Assembly: GCF_014636095.1 (NCBI RefSeq)
Contig: NZ_BMDV01000002.1
Span: forward strand, 62,001 to 126,000
Direction of reading: 5' to 3'
DNA: 64,000 bases
Source: Acinetobacter modestus
Lineage (GTDB): Bacteria; Pseudomonadota; Gammaproteobacteria; Pseudomonadales; Moraxellaceae
Part shown: positions 9,737-16,898 of the stretch, one piece after another
Numbering within the stretch: position 1 is the first letter of the stretch
Layout: each line of letters opens with the position of its first letter
Program-made: the position numbers and the translations under genes
The notes under the pieces: generated by a model
What the model saw: the letters and a program-made list of their open reading frames with translations, nothing else
Database searches by the model: none
Told to the model about the DNA's origin: nothing

Positions 9737-9764
9737 TTGTGAATTTTTCCTTCAAGTTGGCGGT

Positions 9765-9780
9765 TGTTGGTATTTCAACA
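9765..9780. promoter_or_regulatory. SfnR-type palindrome in the encapsulin leader
   Basis: A perfect TGTTG-N6-CAACA copy lies 29 bp upstream of the encapsulin start. The same 16-bp pattern lies upstream of the sigma-54 promoters elsewhere in the island. No -24/-12 promoter is visible here, so its role (activation, repression or none) is unclear. Confidence 0.5.
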
Positions 9781-9898
9781 GACTAAAAGTAAGTGAATGA
9801 TTTTAAAAATATTAAGAAGTGAATTGATCATGAAGGATTGTTATATATCATTTTTATATATTTAAATTATTTATAAATTAGATAATTGGTTGCTACAG

Positions 9899-9927
9899 CA
9901 AAAAACCTACTAGGTCAGCCTAGTAGG
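9899..9927 (-). terminator. Terminator after the serine acetyltransferase gene
   Basis: The perfect stem CCTACTAGG / CCTAGTAGG with a 4-base loop is followed on the minus strand by TTTTTT. It ends the rhodanese-epsC unit. The encapsulin genes must therefore have their own promoter, in the AT-rich segment 9781-9898. Confidence 0.9.
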
Positions 9928-9947
9928 GAGATGAATGACAAGTGATC

Positions 9948-10886
9948 TTAAGAGGATAGTTTTAAAGCGAGTTCATTGTTTTGTTGGAAGACTTGACTGT
10001 TTGCAGGGATAGAGTGAGTGAGCCAAACATTGCCCCCTACCACTGAATTTTTTCCAATGGTAATGCGACCAAGAATCGTTGCACCTGCATAAATAACGAC
10101 CTCATCTTCTACAATTGGGTGGCGCGCATAATCTTTTTTCAAGCCACCATTTTCCGTGATTTCAAAACGTTTTGCTCCTAAGGTCACAGCTTGGTAAATG
10201 CGGACACGTTCACCGATGATACAGGTTTCACCAATGACGACGCCTGTGCCGTGATCAATAAAAAAGCCGGGACCAATTTGTGCGCCAGGATGGATATCAA
10301 TGCCTGTAGCTGAATGAGCAAGTTCAGAAATGATTCTAGATAGTAAAGGGACATGAGCATATAACTGATGCGCAATTCTATGATACATAATCGCAAAAAT
10401 GCCCGGATAGCAGAGTAAAATTTCATCCACGCTGTGAGCAGCAGGATCACCATCATAGGCTGCACAAACATCTGCATCTAATGCACGACGAATATTGGGA
10501 AGTGCATTTGCAAGTGCTTGAACAATTTCACGGGCAGGATCGAATATTTTTTCGTTTGCTGTATCTGCATCTGAGTTTAAGTCTATAAGTTTGGCTTGGC
10601 GTTTATTTTGATAATTCAACGTAAGCTGTACTTGCTGGTATAAATCACTGAGCGCTCGATCCAAAGTATAGGCAATGTAATAATCTTCTGCTTCTTGACG
10701 CAGTTCTGCTGGTCCTAAGCGCATTGGAAATAAGATACCGCATAGGTCATCTAAAATCGTTTTTAAAGCATTTTTAGATGGCAATTCACGACCTCCTATT
10801 TCTTTTAGGCGGTGCTGTTGTTCTCGCCATTCATGCCGAGCTTGTTGTAAACCTTGGATGACAGGTTTGAGATTCCAATGTGTCAC
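9948..10886 (-). CDS. epsC: Serine O-acetyltransferase (EpsC type)
   Basis: The 312-residue enzyme acetylates L-serine to O-acetylserine, the carbon skeleton for cysteine. The N-terminal helical domain is followed by left-handed beta-helix hexapeptide repeats, including I-H-P-G-A-Q-I-G-P-G-F-F-I-D-H-G-T-G-V-V-I-G-E-T with the catalytic-type Asp-His pair. A GTG start at 10886 with GAAGGA at good spacing is preferred. An in-frame ATG at 10970 would overlap the rhodanese gene by 41 bp and add 28 residues unlike the family. Its place beside a cysteine-consuming encapsulin suggests it supplies cysteine for sulfur storage, but it may also be the general enzyme of this pathway. Confidence 0.88.
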   Translation of the reverse strand: MTHWNLKPVIQGLQQARHEWREQQHRLKEIGGRELPSKNALKTILDDLCGILFPMRLGPAELRQEAEDYYIAYTLDRALSDLYQQVQLTLNYQNKRQAKLIDLNSDADTANEKIFDPAREIVQALANALPNIRRALDADVCAAYDGDPAAHSVDEILLCYPGIFAIMYHRIAHQLYAHVPLLSRIISELAHSATGIDIHPGAQIGPGFFIDHGTGVVIGETCIIGERVRIYQAVTLGAKRFEITENGGLKKDYARHPIVEDEVVIYAGATILGRITIGKNSVVGGNVWLTHSIPANSQVFQQNNELALKLSS

Positions 10887-10929
10887 AAATATTCCTTCAT
10901 CTTGAAATACGGAGGGGTAAATAAGAACA

Positions 10930-11403
10930 TCAATCTTGCAACCAAGGCAGTTGATGAAGTCTCCAGCCATTTGTTGAATTACGTTGCTTATGCGTATTCA
11001 AATCACCTTCAAAGCCCTCAAGTACATTATAAACTTGAGCAAAACCTGCACTAAATGCAGCTGTTGCTGCTAAAGCTGAGCGCTTACCACTGCGACAGAG
11101 TAATAAGATAATTTTGTCTTTACCAACTTTACTATCTAATTCTTTTAAAAAACGAGGGTTACGATTAAAAGCTGTGCCTGTCGCCCATGCAATATGAATA
11201 CTCTCAGGAACATAACCTACAAATTTGCGTTCTTCGTTGGTACGTACATCGACCAAAATTGCATGACCTTGTTCAACTAAAAGCCAAGCGTCAGTCGGTT
11301 TTAAACTACCCGTAAAATCTAATTCATGTTCCGTAGCATATTGTTGAGCTTCAGATAAGATGTTTTCAAATGAGGCAGAGCCTACGTTAACTTGGGCATT
11401 CAT
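10930..11403 (-). CDS. Rhodanese-like sulfurtransferase
   Basis: The 157-residue single-domain rhodanese has the active-site loop L-L-C-R-S-G-K-R-S, with the sulfur-carrying cysteine at residue 103, and the fold motif V-D-V-R-T-x-E-E-R. It has no signal peptide. It lies 43 bp before epsC in the same direction, so the two are probably cotranscribed. Rhodanese and serine acetyltransferase genes commonly neighbour family 2A encapsulins, which suggests a role in moving sulfane sulfur into or out of the compartment. This role is inferred. Confidence 0.88.
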   Translation of the reverse strand: MNAQVNVGSASFENILSEAQQYATEHELDFTGSLKPTDAWLLVEQGHAILVDVRTNEERKFVGYVPESIHIAWATGTAFNRNPRFLKELDSKVGKDKIILLLCRSGKRSALAATAAFSAGFAQVYNVLEGFEGDLNTHKQRNSTNGWRLHQLPWLQD

Positions 11404-11762
11404 ATTCTTTATTCCTATTTCATACTATTTGGAATTCATAAGAGTGATGCTACGCTTGTTTGTTTTTACAGGAAAATAAGGAATATCTATTTATATATCT
11501 AGTTTTGATAAATAGCAGAAAAATAAGCATTTATAGGAATATAAAAAAATGCAGCAATAGAAGTATAAATGACGAGAGACTTATGAAATGAGACTGTGTT
11601 GGAAATTGTCTATCAAATTGGAAAACGAATTTATTTTCCATTGAAATGAATGTCGTATTTGGAGAAAAACATTTAATTTGCAATATCGCTGAAAGTCTTT
11701 CATCAAACAGAACTTTTGATCTCTAAGTTCTGTTTGATTATCAGCAAAGAGTAAACTAAAGA
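11404..11762. other. Intergenic region, rhodanese promoter side
   Basis: This 359-bp stretch has no credible gene. It must carry the promoter of the rhodanese-epsC unit; the part from 11480 to 11560 is very AT-rich. I found no -24/-12 sigma-54 element. Its right end holds the long inverted repeat listed separately. Confidence 0.6.
11702..11738 (-). terminator. Long inverted repeat, probable terminator of the desulfinase gene
   Basis: A 14-bp perfect stem (arms ATCAAACAGAACTT and AAGTTCTGTTTGAT) surrounds a 9-base loop, 25 bp past the desulfinase stop. There is no strong T-tract, so termination is likely but not certain. Confidence 0.55.
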
Positions 11763-12809
11763 TTAAAGCAATGATTGATAACTTTCAGGAGCTAACCATT
11801 GTTTGACATCGATTTGCTCAGGAATAAACTTCCAGCGATATAAAAAGTCACTTAAATCTTGTAAGGCAAGTACAGAGGTCTCATCAAAATTGGTTTTCAA
11901 TTTAAGATGTGCATCAGCGCCATAAGCCGCATATACCCATTGTTCACTACTGTTACATTCTTTTGCTAAATAACGATGAGTTTCATCTGCATGAATATGT
12001 GCCCATTGTTCAGCTTCCAGTACTGCATCTACAATTGATTGCGCTTGTTGAGGATAGTGTGAGAGGAAATCTTCATCCACAGTCAGTGTACGAGGCGTAC
12101 CGTTATTTGAACGTAGGATAGGATCAGGGTGTGAGCCAATATCAATAATCGTATGTAAAGCGAAATCATGTGCAATTTGTGCTGCATGAGCACCTTTTAA
12201 GAAAATCGCATCAACATCACCTTTAATTAAAGCGACAATCTCAGCACTTGCATTGAGTTTGTTGCGGTCTCCGTAGAAACTAGAATCATTTTCTTCTGGT
12301 TGCTGTTGTTGTGCCGCTATAATATCTGCTCGTAAGCAATCAACTAATTCTAAATCGCTTACGCTTAAGTTGACCGTTTTTAATGAGTTTTCTAAACCAC
12401 GAATTGCCTGAGCGCGTGAAAAATCAATAATGGCATCTTGATTAAGAGGTAAGCCAAAACGTTTACCTTTTAAATCCGCAACAGTTTTAATGTTGGAATC
12501 ATAACGTGTGAGTAGCAATTGAACTTCATCCGCCCAAGATAAGCCAATCACTTTGGTTTTTTGACCAGAAGCATATGCCCAGATTGCAGGAATACTACCG
12601 CCATGCCGAACTGAATTGGCAAGTGTATGGTTGAAATGAGAGTTTCGAACATCTTTGGAATTAGATTCTCGAATGGATTTAATTTCAATTTGTTGTTCAT
12701 GAAATTTTTCTTTTAGCCAACCCTTTTGAATTGCAATACCTAAACCTGTAGGCACAGGGCAGCGTGTATACCAAAGTGTGTTTAATGGTTGAGTTTGAAG
12801 TGTTGTCAT
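11763..12809 (-). CDS. DszB-like sulfinate desulfinase
   Basis: The 348-residue protein has the fold of periplasmic binding proteins but no signal peptide, as in DszB, which releases sulfite from an aromatic sulfinate. The DszB catalytic residues are all present: Cys17 in R-C-P-V-P, His58 in S-H-F, and Arg68 in R-H-G-G, with the same His-to-Arg spacing of ten. The C-terminal block (A-L-Q-D-L-S-D-F-L, then Q-W-L-A-P-E-S) also matches the end of DszB. A simple ABC receptor is the alternative, but no lipobox or signal is seen and no permease adjoins it. AAGGATG precedes the ATG, and a sigma-54 promoter lies 33 bp upstream. Confidence 0.78.
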   Translation of the reverse strand: MTTLQTQPLNTLWYTRCPVPTGLGIAIQKGWLKEKFHEQQIEIKSIRESNSKDVRNSHFNHTLANSVRHGGSIPAIWAYASGQKTKVIGLSWADEVQLLLTRYDSNIKTVADLKGKRFGLPLNQDAIIDFSRAQAIRGLENSLKTVNLSVSDLELVDCLRADIIAAQQQQPEENDSSFYGDRNKLNASAEIVALIKGDVDAIFLKGAHAAQIAHDFALHTIIDIGSHPDPILRSNNGTPRTLTVDEDFLSHYPQQAQSIVDAVLEAEQWAHIHADETHRYLAKECNSSEQWVYAAYGADAHLKLKTNFDETSVLALQDLSDFLYRWKFIPEQIDVKQWLAPESYQSLL

Positions 12810-12842
12810 TATGACATCCTTTTGTGGTTTTCATGCTTTAAA

Positions 12843-12857
12843 GCAAAATTGATGCCA
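12843..12857 (-). promoter_or_regulatory. Sigma-54 promoter of the desulfinase gene
   Basis: On the minus strand it reads TGGCAT-N5-TTGC, with the invariant GG and GC 10 bp apart, 33 bp from the start codon. Confidence 0.8.
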
Positions 12858-12908
12858 TTAATTAAATTATTGATATTTATTAATTATTCTTAATATCTTT
12901 TTTTGTGA

Positions 12909-12942
12909 TGTTGATATATCAAATTTTGTTGCGATAACAGCA
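12909..12942. promoter_or_regulatory. Probable SfnR binding sites (two)
   Basis: TGTTG-N6-CAGCA at 12927-12942 is a close match to the island palindrome, and a weaker TGTTG-N6-CAAAT copy lies at 12909-12924. They sit 70 and 52 bp upstream of the -24 element of the desulfinase promoter. Confidence 0.55.
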
Positions 12943-13033
12943 GATCATTAGCGACGTTGCTTTAAATTCAACACTTGTATAATTAGATGTTTATAAAAAA
13001 TAATATAAAACAATAGATTAAAAAAAATTTTTA

Positions 13034-14905
13034 ATGAAAAAGGTTGGCATAAATCTCGCAATAACTCGAAATCTTAAGTTTTTATTATGTTTTATGTTTA
13101 AAAATTATCCTTTATTGCGAAGTTTAGCGTTATACCGCTTCATGCCATTTCGTTTTGTACTGACAGCAACTTTATTTGTTATTGCAAATATTGGTTTAGC
13201 ACTTCAACAATATTCGATTGGTCATGCGATTGATACGCTTAAACACAGCCAACCGAATATCTTATTTCAATACACATTAACAAATCCTTTAAACCCTTGG
13301 TTTTGGTTTATCTTGTTGGTAAGTATTGCACTGCTACGGGCTGTAATTCAGTATTTGGCCGGCCTGAGTGCTTTGACTATTGGGCAGCAATTACTCAGCA
13401 TTCTAAGAGAGAGAATTTTTAGCCAAGTACAGCATTTAGATGTGTCTTGGCATTGGAAACATGGTTTAGGGGAGGTGCTATCCAGAACGACACGAGATTC
13501 AGATAAATTAAAAGAAGCACTCATTAATTTTTGGCGACAAGTCTTTGAGTCTAGTCTTGTTGTGGCGGTAACGATTGGATTATTGTGTTGGTATGATCCG
13601 TGGCTTGGCATAATACCGTTATGTTTTATTTTCTTGGGTCTTTGGATACTTTTTAGACTGACCAATCAATTGGTTGCATTGGATCATCAAGTTGCACATG
13701 CTTATGAAAAAGTCAGTGATACTTTAGCTGAAAGTGTGAATGGCGTTCGTGTTATTAAAGCATTTCAATTAGAAGATAAACTGTTAGGTCATTTTAACAA
13801 TGTGGTTGATGATTTTATTCATCATTCTATTCAGACGATTAGTACCAGTGCAAAACGTTTACCTATTCCACAAATCATTATCGCATGTTCATATTTGTGG
13901 GTGATTGGTTTTGGGGCTTATTTAATTGGTCAAAATCAATTACAAGTGGGGCAATTTGTCGCAGCAGTACTAATGGCAAATTTACTGGTTTTTCGTATCG
14001 AAAGTATTGGGCAAGTCTTACATATTTTTGCGGATGCACGTTCTTCAGCAAGCAGAATTTGGCAAATGCTGGATCAGGAATCAGCAATTCGAGATCAAAC
14101 AAATCCGTTAACGTTGCAATATGATAATGGCCTCAATATTCGATTGGATAATGTCAGTTTTCAAGATAAAACAACGCAGAAGTACATTTTAAAACAATGC
14201 CAAATTGAGTTTCGGGCAGGTGAAATCGTAACGATTGTTGGAAAAACGGGTGCTGGTAAAAGTACCTTGATGAATTTACTGAATCGTTTTATTGATCCAA
14301 CGGAAGGAAAAGTGATGATTGGGTCTGAGCAACAAGGTTGGCAGAATGTTCGAGATTTAAGCTTATGTGAGTTGCGTAACTTTGTACAAATCATTCCTCA
14401 AGAGAATTTCTTTTTCTCGGGAACATTGGCAGATAATCTACGAATTGCCAAACGAGATGCAACAGAACAACAGATGCAGGAAGCTTTACATTTGGCTTCA
14501 GCATCTGAATTATTACAGCGGCTAGATGATGGATTGGAAACTGTTATTGGAGATAAAGGCGTAACTTTGTCAGGCGGGCAAAAACAGCGAATTGCGCTAG
14601 CACGTTCTATTTTAAAAAATTCGCTAATATTAGCCTTAGATGATTCAACCAGTGCATTGGATTCAATGACAGAAAAACAAGTATTACAGCGATTATCCGA
14701 TCTCTCTGAGCATGAAAATCAGATTAAGAAAACTATTATTATTAATTCTAATAAACAAACCACCATCGCATTGTCTGATCGAATTATTGTACTTGATCAG
14801 GGGCAAATTGTTGCTCAAGGTACACATCTTGAGTTGGTAGAAAGTTGTGCATTTTATCGAGAGTTAATGGGATTTAAGTTACAACAACAGGAGATTAATG
14901 CATGA
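13034..14905 (+). CDS. ABC exporter half-transporter, degenerate-site subunit
   Basis: The 623-residue protein has a six-helix exporter membrane domain followed by an ABC ATPase. Walker A is G-K-T-G-A-G-K-S-T and the signature LSGGQKQR is intact. Walker B reads L-A-L-D-D, so the catalytic Glu is Asp, and the usual A-H-R of the H-loop reads N-S-N, so the switch His is missing. This is the pattern of the non-catalytic half of heterodimeric exporters, and the next gene supplies the matching half. No good ribosome site is seen; starts at 13034 or 13094 are both possible. The exported substrate is unknown; location suggests a sulfur-related compound or a lipid or drug. Confidence 0.88.
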   Translation: MKKVGINLAITRNLKFLLCFMFKNYPLLRSLALYRFMPFRFVLTATLFVIANIGLALQQYSIGHAIDTLKHSQPNILFQYTLTNPLNPWFWFILLVSIALLRAVIQYLAGLSALTIGQQLLSILRERIFSQVQHLDVSWHWKHGLGEVLSRTTRDSDKLKEALINFWRQVFESSLVVAVTIGLLCWYDPWLGIIPLCFIFLGLWILFRLTNQLVALDHQVAHAYEKVSDTLAESVNGVRVIKAFQLEDKLLGHFNNVVDDFIHHSIQTISTSAKRLPIPQIIIACSYLWVIGFGAYLIGQNQLQVGQFVAAVLMANLLVFRIESIGQVLHIFADARSSASRIWQMLDQESAIRDQTNPLTLQYDNGLNIRLDNVSFQDKTTQKYILKQCQIEFRAGEIVTIVGKTGAGKSTLMNLLNRFIDPTEGKVMIGSEQQGWQNVRDLSLCELRNFVQIIPQENFFFSGTLADNLRIAKRDATEQQMQEALHLASASELLQRLDDGLETVIGDKGVTLSGGQKQRIALARSILKNSLILALDDSTSALDSMTEKQVLQRLSDLSEHENQIKKTIIINSNKQTTIALSDRIIVLDQGQIVAQGTHLELVESCAFYRELMGFKLQQQEINA

Positions 14906-16734
14906 ATACCAGTGTTAAAAATTTCCACCCTTTCGCAAAATCAGCTGATCTACAAATCGAAGAAAATTTAGCAAAGACCTCAATTCATCGGGGAATGTTG
15001 AATAGACTGATTCCGTTAATTTATCCAATCCGTTATTTGATTTTGGCCTTAATTGTGGTCGAAATTTTACAAGTGTTGAGCATTTTTGTTAGACCGTGGG
15101 CTGTAAAATACATTTTAGATCATGGTTTTCAGAAAGTTGCTGGGAACATGGTATTACACCAATCCATTATATTGACAGCACTTTGTATTTTAGCTGTGAG
15201 TTGGATTTGTCGCTTTGCTTTGGCAGGCGTATCAAAATATCTTTCAGGACGCGCGGCTTTACGTGTCATTAATGATTTGCGACGTCGTTTATTTCAGCAT
15301 ATTCAAAGTTTGAATATCGGCTATTTTGACCGAACTAAAGCTGGAAGGATTATCTCAAGAGCAGATCGTGATGTTGAAACCTTAGAACCTGTGTTGATAC
15401 AAGGACCACCTGAGTTGCTTTCAGCAATTTTGAGATGTGGACTCGCTTCAGTATTACTTTGGCATATCTATCCACCATTTTTTTGGTGCCTATTTGCGAC
15501 TTTACCCATTTTATTTTTGATGACAGCCATTTTTAAGAAATCATCACAAAAGCATTGGGGGAAGGTTGCAGAGGAACGTAGTCGATTTACAGCTCATTTA
15601 GTTGAAACCGTCAACGGTGCGAAAATCATTCAGCAATTAAATTATACCGATACCAATCAATCTCGTTATCAAGATTTACTAAAAGACTTTAATGATTCTA
15701 TTATTTATGGCAGTAAACGAACCAGTTGGTTTGCACCGTTTACAGGATTGCTTTCGACTATTGCAACTGCGGGTTTTATTGTGATTGGTAGTTATGCTTA
15801 TAGTGACGGCATAATCAGTATTGGACAGTTTGCTGAAAGTATTTTTTATGTTTTTTTATTTTTAGCGCCTTTGCAAGAGCTTACTGATTTATTTGAACGT
15901 TATGCCAATGGTGCAGCTTGTGCGCAACGTATTTTCTTACTTTTAGATACCCAATCTGCTATTCAAGAGCAATCAAATGCAGTGAAACTTGAGCAGCTTA
16001 ATGGACATATTCGATTTCAAGCAGTCGATTTTGCATATACACATAAACCTGTTTTGCAGAACTTTAATTTGGATATTGAAGCAGGAACTGTTGTAGCGAT
16101 AGTCGGGCCAACAGGACATGGAAAAAGTACCATGGCACAGTTGCTAACACGGTTTTATGAACCGCAACAAGGAAGCATCTTTTTAGATCGTTATCCATTA
16201 CAGGACATTCATCTCAACAGTTTAAGAAAACACGTCAGTATTGTTTTGCAAGATAATGTTTTATTTAGCGGAACAATTTTAGACAACTTACGTTTGGTTC
16301 GGCCGAATATCTCAGACCAAGAACTTTGCCAAGCAATTGAGGATTTAGGAGCAGATGAGATTTTGCAACAACTTCCACAAGGATATTTTACTGAAGTAGG
16401 AACACTCGGAAAAAATCTTAGTCATGGTCAAAGACAATTGGTGTGTTTAGTACGTGCGTATCTTGTTAATCCCAAAGTTCTAATTTTGGACGAAGCGACT
16501 TCAGCGATTGATATCTATACTGAACAGAAAATCCAATATGCACTACGGCGCTTATGTCAGAATAGAACGTGTATTGTGATTGCTCATCGGCTGAGTACTA
16601 TTCAAGAAGCAGATAAAATCGTTGTGATTGAGAATGGTACTGTCGTTGAACAGGGTTCGCATCAACAATTGATGCAAACAGAAACAGCGTATTTTCATTT
16701 ATATCAGTCTTATTTACAGAATCAACTGCTTTAA
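14902..16734 (+). CDS. ABC exporter half-transporter, catalytic-site subunit
   Basis: The 610-residue partner of the previous gene overlaps it by 4 bp (ATGA). It has an exporter membrane domain and an ATPase with Walker A G-P-T-G-H-G-K-S-T, a canonical Walker B (L-I-L-D-E-A-T-S-A-I-D) and H-loop (I-A-H-R-L-S-T-I). Its signature motif is changed to LSHGQ. Together the pair has one full ATP site (its Walker motifs with LSGGQ of the partner) and one degenerate site, as in TM287/288-like exporters. Confidence 0.9.
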   Translation: MNTSVKNFHPFAKSADLQIEENLAKTSIHRGMLNRLIPLIYPIRYLILALIVVEILQVLSIFVRPWAVKYILDHGFQKVAGNMVLHQSIILTALCILAVSWICRFALAGVSKYLSGRAALRVINDLRRRLFQHIQSLNIGYFDRTKAGRIISRADRDVETLEPVLIQGPPELLSAILRCGLASVLLWHIYPPFFWCLFATLPILFLMTAIFKKSSQKHWGKVAEERSRFTAHLVETVNGAKIIQQLNYTDTNQSRYQDLLKDFNDSIIYGSKRTSWFAPFTGLLSTIATAGFIVIGSYAYSDGIISIGQFAESIFYVFLFLAPLQELTDLFERYANGAACAQRIFLLLDTQSAIQEQSNAVKLEQLNGHIRFQAVDFAYTHKPVLQNFNLDIEAGTVVAIVGPTGHGKSTMAQLLTRFYEPQQGSIFLDRYPLQDIHLNSLRKHVSIVLQDNVLFSGTILDNLRLVRPNISDQELCQAIEDLGADEILQQLPQGYFTEVGTLGKNLSHGQRQLVCLVRAYLVNPKVLILDEATSAIDIYTEQKIQYALRRLCQNRTCIVIAHRLSTIQEADKIVVIENGTVVEQGSHQQLMQTETAYFHLYQSYLQNQLL

Positions 16735-16778
16735 ATTGATCAGATCTCTTAAATTGTAGTTTTATAAACATTTTTTTG

Positions 16779-16806
16779 AATCATTGTTTAAATTTAAACA
16801 ATGATT
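16779..16806 (+). terminator. Terminator of the exporter operon
   Basis: A perfect 28-bp palindrome (arms AATCATTGTTTAAA and its complement) is followed by a T-rich run (TTTTTTATTTTT). It ends the exporter transcript. Confidence 0.75.
16785..16800. promoter_or_regulatory. Possible SfnR binding site inside the terminator palindrome
   Basis: The core of the terminator reads TGTTT-N6-AAACA, a symmetric variant of the island palindrome. It lies 52 bp upstream of the -24 element at 16853. It could serve as both terminator and activator site. Confidence 0.4.
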
Positions 16807-16852
16807 TTTTTATTTTTAATTATAAGTATTTGTTATTATTTATTAAATTTAT

Positions 16853-16867
16853 TGGCATTGGCTTTGC
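16853..16867 (+). promoter_or_regulatory. Sigma-54 promoter of the first TonB receptor operon
   Basis: The element reads TGGCAT-N5-TTGC with GG-N10-GC spacing, 32 bp before the receptor start. Confidence 0.82.
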
Positions 16868-16898
16868 TATATCGGTCTAGATCGTTAAGGAAGCTTAT

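Noticed and set aside
9720..9740. TGGCAC at the encapsulin start codon as a -24 promoter element
   Set aside because: On the minus strand TGGCACATACAACAG overlaps the ATG and has no GC at the -12 position; it is coding sequence.
10887..10970. Longer EpsC start at ATG 10970
   Set aside because: It would overlap the rhodanese gene by 41 bp and add 28 residues that do not resemble the family; the GTG at 10886 has a better ribosome site.
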